Part shown: positions 1-5,711 of the stretch, piece by piece
Position numbering within the stretch: the stretch's first letter is position 1
Layout of the letters: each line of letters begins with the position of its first letter
NCBI GenBank assembly: GCA_036745245.1
Contig: DAIOGN010000156.1
Location: forward strand, 1-6,640
Direction of reading: 5' to 3'
From: DAIOGN01 sp036745245
GTDB lineage: Bacteria > Zixibacteria > MSB-5A5 > JAUVRN01
Length of the DNA: 6,640 nucleotides
The notes under the pieces: model-generated
The model's input: only the letters and a program-made list of their open reading frames with translations
Databases searched by the model: none
What the model was told of the DNA's origin: nothing
Program-made: the position numbers and the translations under genes

Positions 1-317
1 TGGGGCTAAATTGGTCCATGCATCTGGAAGTACGTACGGGTCACGAACTGGTCACGTCGGGTGTGTACGCGCGGGTTCGGCACCCCATGTACGCGGCGAT
101 CTGGGCGTTCAGCCTCGCGCAGTGGCTCCTGGTTTCAAACTGGTTTGCGGGCCCCGCCGCCGCGGCGTGCTTTGCGCCTTTGTACTTTATTCGCACGCCG
201 CGAGAGGAACGGTTTCTGCGTGACGTGTTTGGCCCGGCGTACGATGCGTATCGGCAACGCACGGGCCGGCTGGTACCGCGGTTCGTGAAGGCCGGTCCCG
301 GCGGAACATCTGCATGA
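1..317 (+). CDS. Isoprenylcysteine carboxyl methyltransferase (ICMT)-like membrane protein, C-terminal part (5' end outside window)
   Basis: The reading frame is open from base 3 to the TGA at 315-317 and gives 104 visible residues. It starts in mid-protein (GLNWS just before the first Met), so the ATG at 18 is probably internal. The family hallmarks are in order: the LVTSGVYARVRHPMY stretch at visible residues 16-30, whose RHP lies in the SAM-binding part of ICMT/PEMT-type enzymes; a hydrophobic stretch at about 31-63 that could form one or two membrane helices; then REERFL, FGPAYDAY and TGRLVP at about 67-92, the usual cytoplasmic end of the family. Members are inner-membrane SAM-dependent methyltransferases. 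Bacterial substrates are mostly unknown, so prenylcysteine as substrate is not implied. The stop overlaps the next start by ATGA, which suggests translational coupling to the soluble methyltransferase downstream. The family call is firm; the function is open. Confidence 0.85.
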   Translation, partial: GLNWSMHLEVRTGHELVTSGVYARVRHPMYAAIWAFSLAQWLLVSNWFAGPAAAACFAPLYFIRTPREERFLRDVFGPAYDAYRQRTGRLVPRFVKAGPGGTSA

Positions 318-1120
318 ACCAAGCTTCGGATCCAAACAGCGCGGCAGGCGTCACCGAGCGGTACGACCGCGACGCCGGAGCTTACGAATCCGAGTGGGCA
401 CCCGTGCTCAGAAAGGCGGGTCTCGTCCTGCTCCGTGAGCTGGCAAGCGGCTCTCCGAAGCGGATCCTAGACGTTGGCACGGGCGTGGGAACGCTGTTGC
501 CAGAACTGAAGCAACTCTTCCCACACAGCGTCATCGGAGGTGTGGATCGGTCGACCGGCATGCTGAGTCGGGCCCCCCGCGGATTTGGCCTGGCGCGAAT
601 GGATGCTCAGACGCTGGGCGTGGCCAGCGACAGCTGCGATCTCGTGCTCATGGTCTTCATGCTCTTCATTCTGGACGAGCCGGCGCGCGCGCTGCAGGAG
701 GCCCGACGCGTGCTGAGCCCGAACGGGCGGCTGGGATGCACGACCTGGGGTGAAGAGATGGAATCCAGGGCGAATCGTGTGTGGCTGGATTGCCTCGATG
801 CGCACGGGGCGAGCCCCGCCGATCCGGAAGCCGATCGAAGGCACGCGCGCATGAACACTCCAGCCAAACTATCCGACCTGCTTGAATCCGTGGGGTTCAC
901 CGACGTGCGCGCCTGGAAGGGCGAGCTCAGTCACACCTACGATCTGGACAGTTTTCTGCAGACCAAGACCGCCATGGGCTCTTCTCGCACCCGGCTCGAA
1001 AGCCTGAACCCGGACGCGCGCGAAACGTGTCTTGCGGCTGCGCGTCGTTCTCTGGGCGCCCTGGATTCGACCGACTTCGTGGCGCGCAGCGGCGTGATCT
1101 TCGCTATCGCACGCCGGTAG
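314..1120 (+). CDS. Class I SAM-dependent methyltransferase (Methyltransf_11/25 type)
   Basis: This 268-residue soluble protein has the Rossmann-fold methyltransferase motifs in order. Motif I is ILDVGTGVGT at residues 51-60, the glycine-rich SAM loop. The acidic end of strand 2 is in GGVDRS (75-80, D78). MDAQTL (96-101) corresponds to the adenine-contacting motif. CDLVLMVFMLFILDEP (108-123) is motif IV/post-IV, and LQEARRVLSPNGRLGCTTW (127-145) is the usual helix and strand 5. The C-terminal third (about 150-268) would shape the acceptor site and contains LLESVGFTDVRAW (189-201), common in ubiquinone/menaquinone-type and small-molecule methyltransferases. I cannot name the acceptor. The ATG overlaps the stop of the ICMT-like gene (ATGA), with only a weak GGCGGA upstream, so translation is probably coupled. 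The pair may act on the same molecule, but that is inference. Confidence 0.9.
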   Translation: MNQASDPNSAAGVTERYDRDAGAYESEWAPVLRKAGLVLLRELASGSPKRILDVGTGVGTLLPELKQLFPHSVIGGVDRSTGMLSRAPRGFGLARMDAQTLGVASDSCDLVLMVFMLFILDEPARALQEARRVLSPNGRLGCTTWGEEMESRANRVWLDCLDAHGASPADPEADRRHARMNTPAKLSDLLESVGFTDVRAWKGELSHTYDLDSFLQTKTAMGSSRTRLESLNPDARETCLAAARRSLGALDSTDFVARSGVIFAIARR

Positions 1121-1125
1121 GCACG

Positions 1126-1142
1126 GTCTCGAGACGTCGACG
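1126..1142. repeat. Two adjoining palindromes in the convergent intergenic gap
   Basis: GTCTCGAGAC (1126-1135) is a perfect 10-bp palindrome. It shares its last base with CGTCGACG (1135-1142), a perfect 8-bp palindrome. Both lie in the 24-bp gap between the stops of two convergent genes. Neither has a loop or a T-run on either strand, so they do not form a standard intrinsic terminator. They could be chance in GC-rich DNA. Confidence 0.35.
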
Positions 1143-1144
1143 AC

Positions 1145-2329
1145 TCAACGGAATAAAGAGGGCGTCAACGTCACCCAAAGATCCACGCGATGACCGCGGG
1201 TATCGCGCGCCGGCGAAAACCTGAGATGCGGGATCACCCGCTCCAGTTCGTCGCCTGAGATTCGAGCCAGGTCGGGCAGGCTGAGCGGGCCGAGGGCAGC
1301 ACCATTCTCCCCGGAGGTTCGCGAAGCCCACGACAGGTACTCAAAGTCGGTGGCCAACAGCTCCGCCTCCGCGTCGCGCGCTCTGAACCACTCCACCACG
1401 CGGCCCGCGGTGTCCACATGCGCATTGTAGATCGGCAGTCCCAGCACGAGCTGCGAAGCGCGATCGAGCAGGGCCCTGTTGTAGTCCATCGTATCGGACC
1501 ACACGCCCATCAGCTGTGGAGGAATGACATACGCCGCGCAGACAGGTGCCACCACGGGCGCCGGCCAGCCTCGATACGGAGCAAGCGCCCGGTCCACCGG
1601 TTGCGTGGGATAGAGCCACTCGGGCGTGAAGCCCGCGAGCACTCGAATCCAGCAGCCATAGCCGCGGCGCTGGAAGCGCGGCGGGAGGACCTGCAAGTCC
1701 AGAGCCGCCGCCAGAGCGTGTCGCGTGAACGCCGCCCCCGGGGACGAGATGAGTTTGCCCTCCTCCCGCGATCCGTCCTTTTGCACGAACACCTCGAACC
1801 TCACCACGCCGCCCTCCGAACCGCGTTCCTCCACCCAGTCGAAGGAACCCGAACGCAGAAGCAGCGGGGACAGGCCCTCGTTGATGAGGAGGAAGTGGTC
1901 GAGCAGCGCGTTCTGGTAGCGGGACGAATCGGTGGGATACCACACCTCGATGCGCCGGGCCTGTGTGTCGGTTTCGGGATGAAAGACCACATGGACGGGA
2001 ACGCGCGCCGCCACGGGCGAACCGTCAAGTTTCGCCGGGGAGAACTTCGCACTCAGGAGGATCTTCTCCGCCCAGCGCACCAGCTCACCGTTCTCCACCA
2101 GGGTGAAGGTCAGGTCCTGACGCTCCCCGTCGCGGCGCAGCTGAAGTTCGGCCACCACGCGGCCGTACGAACGACTGCGAACGAGGCGTTGGGGGAAGTC
2201 GATGGTGTCGATCTTGAGAAGTCGCGGCACTTCCCAGCCATACACGTCCCCGGCCGGCGGAGGGGCCGGTGCAGCCAGCGGGGTGTCGGCAAGCGCTGCC
2301 CAGAGCAGGCATACCAGAAGCTTTTTCAT
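1145..2329 (-). CDS. Secreted periplasmic protein with three TonB C-terminal-like repeats
   Basis: I chose the ATG at 2329 because it opens a clean signal peptide: MKK, then a hydrophobic core LLVCLLWAALA, with likely cleavage near residues 18-24. The longer open frame upstream adds 63 residues that look like untranslated DNA. The mature part of the 394-residue product has no membrane anchor. Three segments resemble the TonB C-terminal fold, in which a strand with a D-G turn leads to a helix, then a basic F-x-P-A segment and a last strand. They are about 46-117 (VVAELQLRRDGE then KFSPAKLDGSPVAARVPV), 165-235 (VVRFEVFVQKDGS then VLPPRFQRRG) and 290-390 (AHVDTAGRVVEW then RFSPARDTRGHRVDLWV). 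Known TonB uses this fold to pull on outer-membrane transporters. Here the N-terminal helix and Pro-rich linker are missing apart from APAPPPAG (20-27), so it is not an energy transducer. There is no Shine-Dalgarno; the bases before the ATG read CGCCTCC. Repeat assignment is by eye and function is unknown. Confidence 0.65.
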   Translation of the reverse strand: MKKLLVCLLWAALADTPLAAPAPPPAGDVYGWEVPRLLKIDTIDFPQRLVRSRSYGRVVAELQLRRDGERQDLTFTLVENGELVRWAEKILLSAKFSPAKLDGSPVAARVPVHVVFHPETDTQARRIEVWYPTDSSRYQNALLDHFLLINEGLSPLLLRSGSFDWVEERGSEGGVVRFEVFVQKDGSREEGKLISSPGAAFTRHALAAALDLQVLPPRFQRRGYGCWIRVLAGFTPEWLYPTQPVDRALAPYRGWPAPVVAPVCAAYVIPPQLMGVWSDTMDYNRALLDRASQLVLGLPIYNAHVDTAGRVVEWFRARDAEAELLATDFEYLSWASRTSGENGAALGPLSLPDLARISGDELERVIPHLRFSPARDTRGHRVDLWVTLTPSLFR

Positions 2330-2420
2330 GGAGGCGGGCGCACACTCAAGATGCGGCCCAGTGCGTGAAAACACAAGCTGCAACCCGCCGTTGTACCCCC
2401 ACCGGCGATGCAACCGGCCA

Positions 2421-2449
2421 TTGACAGGCGCTGGCGCTGCGGATTCATT
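2421..2449 (+). promoter_or_regulatory. Candidate promoter of the metal-import locus
   Basis: A perfect -35 hexamer TTGACA (2421-2426) is followed after 17 bp by TTCATT (2444-2449), a weak -10 with 3 of 6 consensus bases. Transcription would start about 7 bases later, at or next to the ATG at 2457. No Shine-Dalgarno precedes that ATG, so the arrangement would give a leaderless message. I saw no Zur- or Fur-like AT-rich palindrome in 2330-2456. Confidence 0.4.
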
Positions 2450-2456
2450 GTTCCCC

Positions 2457-2735
2457 ATGCGGCGCTTCGAGGTCGTCTCACGCCTCGCGGTGATTCTCCT
2501 GGTGGCCTGCGCGGTCACCTGTCTTGGGCTTCACCATCACGAATCGGATTCGTCCGAGCCGCACTGCGCAGTCTGCCACTTCGTGGCCGGTCTGGTCGCC
2601 ACGGTCATACTGACCTCGGCCTTGTTCGCTGCTCCCAGAGTCAGGACGTGGGCGCTTCCCCTGCCGCCCGACCGAAAGCACGTAAGCCTGTGCCTTGCCG
2701 CCTGCGGTCTGCGCGCTCCTCCCGCTTCGCTCTAG
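2457..2735 (+). CDS. Small His/Cys-rich membrane protein, DUF2946-like, first gene of the metal locus
   Basis: The frame encodes 92 residues. A hydrophobic helix or uncleaved signal lies at about 8-24 (LAVILLVACAVTCLGL). A short metal-ligand-rich loop at 26-41 carries HHHES, then HCAVCH (H26-H28, H36, C37, C40, H41). A second hydrophobic stretch is at about 42-59, and the tail ends RAPPASL. A membrane helix, a His-rich and CxxC loop, a second helix and an R-x-PPA end is the pattern I know from DUF2946-type small proteins, often found beside metal-transport genes. The loop would face the periplasm and could bind zinc or copper; this is inference. The frame is open further upstream to 2202, but that part runs antisense to the signal-peptide gene and lacks protein character, so I start at 2457. 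The barrel gene follows after 74 bp on the same strand. Function is unknown. Confidence 0.6.
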   Translation: MRRFEVVSRLAVILLVACAVTCLGLHHHESDSSEPHCAVCHFVAGLVATVILTSALFAAPRVRTWALPLPPDRKHVSLCLAACGLRAPPASL

Positions 2736-2775
2736 TTCACTCCACGGTCAACAACAGGGCTTAACAACCCAAGCG

Positions 2776-2800
2776 ACGACGGACTCAACGGTCCGCTCGT
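2776..2800 (+). promoter_or_regulatory. Hairpin in the leader of the barrel gene, touching its ribosome-binding site
   Basis: ACGACGGAC (2776-2784) pairs with GTCCG and TCGT (2791-2795 and 2797-2800), with one bulged C at 2796 and loop TCAACG. This gives a 9-bp stem with six G-C pairs. Its 3' end directly abuts GGAGG at 2801-2805. It has no T-run, so it is not a terminator. It could affect ribosome loading or protect a processed 5' end; chance is not excluded. Confidence 0.4.
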
Positions 2801-2805
2801 GGAGG
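2801..2805 (+). promoter_or_regulatory. Ribosome-binding site of the outer-membrane barrel gene
   Basis: GGAGG lies four bases before the ATG at 2810. It fixes that start, which also opens a clear signal peptide. Confidence 0.7.
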
Positions 2806-2809
2806 CTCT

Positions 2810-3868
2810 ATGGTGAGCAGAATTCTGTACGCTTGTATGCTATTCGTTGTCTGGGTGACTCCGGCGGCGGCGCAGACGACGCTCAACCCGGACATCTCTT
2901 TGGTGGGAGACATCCGCGCGTTTGAGATTAACGATCCGGCCTTTCCCGAACTGCACGACCGGCTCAACCTGGACCTGTCCGGGCTCGAGCTGGTGGTGGG
3001 GGGCTATCTCAATCCGTACGCTCGTGCGGACATCGTCTTCGGCTGGGAGGGTGAGGACAACGCCGAAATCGAAGAGGCGTACGCCACGTTTCTGAGGGGT
3101 CTGCCCCTGGACGCCAATGTGCGCGTGGGACAGTACCTGCTGGAGTTCGGACACCTGAATCCCAACCACCCTCACGTGTATTCATTCATTCACCGGCCTC
3201 TGCCGCACGAGGAGTTCTTTGGCGAAGAGGGGCTGCGCGACCTGGCCGTGCGTGCAGCTTTCCTGCTTCCCACCGGCAGCATGTTCACCGAACTGCAATT
3301 CGCCGTTCTGCAGGGGGGCACACTTCCCGCACCGGAACCCGATTCGTTGACGCCCGAGCCCGAACCTGAGAAGCTCGGGTACTTCGGTCGGCTCGGAGCG
3401 TCCGTCGCCACATCGGACTACGGCGAGCTGGCATTCGGTGTGTCGGGTGTGACGTCCAGGTACGATCCGCTCCAGAAACTCAGTGCCTGGGTCGCCGGGG
3501 CGGACGTGAAGTACAAGTGGAAGCCCGGCCGCAACACATCCCTTCAAATCGAATCGGAGCTGTTGCTGAACCGTCACGAGGATTCCTCGGGAGGGTCCTG
3601 GGACTCGTGGGGAGCGTACGGCTATCTCGATTATCGTTTCCGGCAACGCTTCAACGTGGGCGCGATCGCTGAGTGGACGGAAGGCGCGTTCGATTCCGGG
3701 TTCAGCGCCACGCGCACCGGTCTGTTCCTGGGGTTCGCCCCTGTGGAGGAAACCAGCGTACTCCGGCTGGCAGGAGACTGGACCAAGCCGGAGACGGAGG
3801 ACGGCTACTGGAGTCTGACCCTGCAACTGGTATTCGGACTGGGCCCGCATCAGCCCCACACATTCTAA
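2810..3868 (+). CDS. Putative outer-membrane β-barrel (porin-like), metal-uptake associated
   Basis: The 352-residue product has a Sec signal peptide (MVSRILYACMLFVVWVTPAAA, likely cut after residue 21). The rest is rich in alternating, aromatic-ended strands, such as LDLSGLELVVGGYLNPYARADIVFGW (about 54-79), GAYGYLDYRF (268-277), FNVGAIAEWT (281-290) and TRTGLFLGF (301-309). It ends in a strand closing with an aromatic residue (YWSLTLQLVFGLGPHQPHTF, F352), as outer-membrane proteins do. A segment at 115-133 holds five His (115, 120, 122, 128, 133), followed by EE, and the C-terminus carries GPHQPH. A Pro/Glu-rich loop lies at about 174-187. There is no plug domain or TonB box, so it is not a TonB-dependent receptor. 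Its stop is 16 bp before the metal-binding protein gene, so the two are probably cotranscribed. Passage of zinc or manganese is inference from the His residues and the neighbours. A phosphate-porin-like (OprP/OprO) barrel is an alternative. Confidence 0.72.
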   Translation: MVSRILYACMLFVVWVTPAAAQTTLNPDISLVGDIRAFEINDPAFPELHDRLNLDLSGLELVVGGYLNPYARADIVFGWEGEDNAEIEEAYATFLRGLPLDANVRVGQYLLEFGHLNPNHPHVYSFIHRPLPHEEFFGEEGLRDLAVRAAFLLPTGSMFTELQFAVLQGGTLPAPEPDSLTPEPEPEKLGYFGRLGASVATSDYGELAFGVSGVTSRYDPLQKLSAWVAGADVKYKWKPGRNTSLQIESELLLNRHEDSSGGSWDSWGAYGYLDYRFRQRFNVGAIAEWTEGAFDSGFSATRTGLFLGFAPVEETSVLRLAGDWTKPETEDGYWSLTLQLVFGLGPHQPHTF

Positions 3869-3884
3869 GAGAGAGACACTCACC

Positions 3885-4775
3885 ATGAAAACACATGCAC
3901 GAATTGCGATTTCAGCGCTGGCCCTCCTGGGGCTGTGCGGCGACGCCCGGGCCAGACTGAAGGTGGTGACCTCCACCAGTGACCTGGCCTACTTCTCGCG
4001 CGTCGTGGGGGGCGAATGGGTGGAGGTGCAGGCCATCGCTCCGGCCGCGGCCGATGCTCACTTTGTGGAAGTCCGCCCCAGCTACATGGTCAAAACCAAG
4101 AATGCCGACGTGGTCGTGAAAGTGGGCCTGGAGCTGGACCCGTGGATGGACAAGATCGTGGACGGTTCTCACAACGACCACGTACTCGTGATCGATGCGT
4201 CCAGGTACATCGAGCCGCTCGATGTGCCCACGTTCAAGGCCGACGCGCGATACGGCGATCTGCACCGGTTCGGGAACCCACACTACTGGCTTTCGCCGTT
4301 GAACGTGGATCCCGTCACGAAGGCCATTTGCGAGGGGCTGTCCAGCGCAGATCCCGAGCACGCAGAGGGCTTCAGGAAGAACCGTGACACCTATCTGCAG
4401 GAGGTGGCGGATGCCATCCCGAAACTGCTGGAACGCGCGGCCCCTCTGAAGGAAACGCCCTGCCTGTCGTACCACACGTCGTGGGCGTACTTCACCCAGT
4501 TCACGGGGCTGAGGGTGGCGGGGACCGTGGAGGAGTTTCCGGGCGTGCCGCCCTCGCCCTCCCACGTGGCAGAACTGATCGATCTGGTGAGAACCGCCGG
4601 CATTCGTCTCATCGTGGTGGAGCCGTACTTCGACAAGCGCGTCCCCGACAAGATCGCGTCCGAAACCGGCGCACGCGTCATCACGCTGTACCCTTCGCTG
4701 GGAGCGCGCAGGAGTGAGGAGACGTATCTCGAACTCCTGCGAAGCAACATCGAAGCTCTGGTGGCAGCGCCGTGA
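3885..4775 (+). CDS. Periplasmic metal-binding protein of a Zn/Mn ABC importer (ZnuA/TroA family)
   Basis: The 296-residue product has a Sec signal peptide (MKTHARIAISALALLGLCGDARA, likely cut after residue 23). C18 does not sit in a good lipobox, so it is probably soluble. Mature sequence starts KVVTSTSDLAYFSRVVGG, the usual first strand of cluster A-I/TroA binding proteins. Three His metal ligands sit in the expected motifs: H59 in DAHFVEVRPS, H133 in NPHYWLSP and H197 in YHTSWAYF. The signature EEFPGVPPSPSHVAEL (216-231) is typical. The fourth ligand, an Asp in the usual LDPLG-like motif, is replaced by Tyr269 in LYPSLG; the ZnuA His-rich loop is also absent. The protein would hand zinc or manganese to the permease encoded next; the metal cannot be fixed from sequence. 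The start follows a weak purine stretch (AGAGAGA). Its stop overlaps the permease GTG. Confidence 0.92.
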   Translation: MKTHARIAISALALLGLCGDARARLKVVTSTSDLAYFSRVVGGEWVEVQAIAPAAADAHFVEVRPSYMVKTKNADVVVKVGLELDPWMDKIVDGSHNDHVLVIDASRYIEPLDVPTFKADARYGDLHRFGNPHYWLSPLNVDPVTKAICEGLSSADPEHAEGFRKNRDTYLQEVADAIPKLLERAAPLKETPCLSYHTSWAYFTQFTGLRVAGTVEEFPGVPPSPSHVAELIDLVRTAGIRLIVVEPYFDKRVPDKIASETGARVITLYPSLGARRSEETYLELLRSNIEALVAAP

Positions 4776-5608
4776 GTGCCTACCTGGACTTCCTGCTGTG
4801 GCCGTTTCTGGCCTGCCTGGTCCTGGTGGGGATCCATGTGTACTTCGGTCTGCATGTAATCCGCCGGGGCATCATCTTCGTGGATCTGTCCCTGGCGCAG
4901 GTGGCCGCGCTGGGGACCACGGCCGCGTTTCTCCTGGGCTTCGAGCTGAACGGCACGGCGGCCTACCTGTTCTCGCTGGGTTTTGCACTCCTGGGGGGCA
5001 CGATCTTCGCTTTCACCAAGGGGATCGAGGGCAAGGTGCCTCAGGAGGCCACGATCGGCATCGTGTACGCGTTCAGTTCGGCGGCCTCCATCCTCGCAGT
5101 GAGCCACGCGCCCGAGGGCGCCGAGCACATACACTATCTGCTGGTGGGCAGCCTGCTCACGGTCACACCCATGGTCGTGCTCAAGACGGCCGCGGTGTAT
5201 TCGGTCGTGGGGCTGTTCCACTACATCACTCGGGAGAAGTTCTTCGCTCTCACGTTCGGTCACGGGCCGAAGCCGAGCCGCGCACTGCTGTGGGAAGTGT
5301 TGTTCTACGCCAGTTTCGGAATCGTGGTCACAAGCTCCGTCAAGATCTGTGGCGTCCTGTTGGTATTCATCTTCCTCGTCGTGCCCAGCGTATTCGGCGC
5401 CCTGGCGACGGAGTCGATCGGACGGCGCCTGGTCCTGGGCTGGAGTTTCGGGCTCGCGGGGTCGCTTCTGGGCCTCGTCCTTTCGTTTGAGCTCGACACC
5501 CCGCCGGGCGCCACGGTCGTATGCGCGTTCGGCACCATGCTGCTCGTCTTCGCCCTGTTTCGAGTGCTCATGCGGCCACGCCGTGCGGTGGGCCAGGGGC
5601 CGGGCTAG
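4772..5608 (+). CDS. Permease of a Zn/Mn ABC importer (ZnuB/ABC-3 family)
   Basis: This is a 278-residue, highly hydrophobic protein with seven to eight probable membrane helices and the normal length for the ABC-3 (ZnuB/MntB/TroC) family. Family landmarks are GLHVIRRGIIFVDLSLAQVAALGT (26-49), PQEATIGIVYAFSSAASIL (90-108), EHIHYLLVGSLLTV (118-131) and GVLLVFIFLVVPS (194-206), the helix and loop usually preceding the last transmembrane segments. The FVDLSLAQ form marks a branch that differs from E. coli ZnuB. Translation starts at GTG 4772, overlapping the stop of the binding-protein gene by GTGA, so the two subunits are translationally coupled. It would work as a homodimer in the inner membrane with two ATPase subunits. 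No ATPase gene follows: 103 bp of noncoding DNA leads to a peptidase. The family call is near certain; zinc versus manganese is not resolved. Confidence 0.95.
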   Translation: MSAYLDFLLWPFLACLVLVGIHVYFGLHVIRRGIIFVDLSLAQVAALGTTAAFLLGFELNGTAAYLFSLGFALLGGTIFAFTKGIEGKVPQEATIGIVYAFSSAASILAVSHAPEGAEHIHYLLVGSLLTVTPMVVLKTAAVYSVVGLFHYITREKFFALTFGHGPKPSRALLWEVLFYASFGIVVTSSVKICGVLLVFIFLVVPSVFGALATESIGRRLVLGWSFGLAGSLLGLVLSFELDTPPGATVVCAFGTMLLVFALFRVLMRPRRAVGQGPG

Positions 5609-5638
5609 CGTGTCACAAATCGAGATCGGCATTCTGTC

Positions 5639-5667
5639 TTGACGGCCCGGCGCGTCGTTCCTAGCTT
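5639..5667 (+). promoter_or_regulatory. Candidate promoter of the M42 peptidase gene
   Basis: TTGACG (5639-5644) is a five-of-six match to the -35 consensus. After 17 bp comes TAGCTT (5662-5667), a weak -10 of the type I recall from high-GC deltaproteobacterial promoters. It sits in the 103-bp gap after the permease and about 45 bp before the peptidase start. If real, the peptidase is transcribed separately from the import locus. No clear intrinsic terminator was found in 5609-5638. Confidence 0.4.
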
Positions 5668-5699
5668 GGCCCTTCACCTAACTCACGGTATCGGCTTGC

Positions 5700-5704
5700 A
5701 GGAG
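5700..5704 (+). promoter_or_regulatory. Ribosome-binding site that decides the TTG start of the peptidase
   Basis: AGGAG lies seven bases before TTG 5712. In this frame a TAA stop is at 5679-5681 and no ATG or GTG lies between it and 5712, so TTG is the only plausible start that keeps the conserved N-terminus. Confidence 0.75.
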
Positions 5705-5711
5705 ACTCACG

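Noticed and set aside
1418..2368. 316-codon open frame on the plus strand
   Set aside because: It is antisense to the signal-peptide protein with TonB-like repeats. It is Arg/His-rich and has no ribosome-binding site.
2330..2456. Zur or Fur operator upstream of the metal locus
   Set aside because: I looked for an AT-rich dyad of the usual kind and found none. Regulation by zinc or iron cannot be claimed from this sequence.
2330..2518. N-terminal extension of the minus-strand repeat protein
   Set aside because: The extra 63 residues are basic and low in structure and place a signal peptide in mid-protein. The start at 2329 is more coherent.
3353..3379. 7-bp inverted repeat CCCGAGC/GCTCGGG
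   Set aside because: It lies inside the Pro/Glu-rich loop codons of the barrel gene and follows from the repeated Pro-Glu codons; no regulatory role is indicated.
3182..3976. 264-codon open frame on the minus strand
   Set aside because: It is antisense to the barrel gene and the start of the binding-protein gene, with no recognisable motif.
5585..5612. Possible terminator after the permease (GGCC repeats)
   Set aside because: The only stem is about 4 bp with no T-run, so it does not qualify as an intrinsic terminator.
4391..5677. 428-codon open frame on the minus strand
   Set aside because: It lies fully antisense to the binding protein, permease and following gap. Its product is a Gln/Glu/Arg/His-rich string with no fold-like pattern, as expected for the antisense of a GC-rich coding strand.
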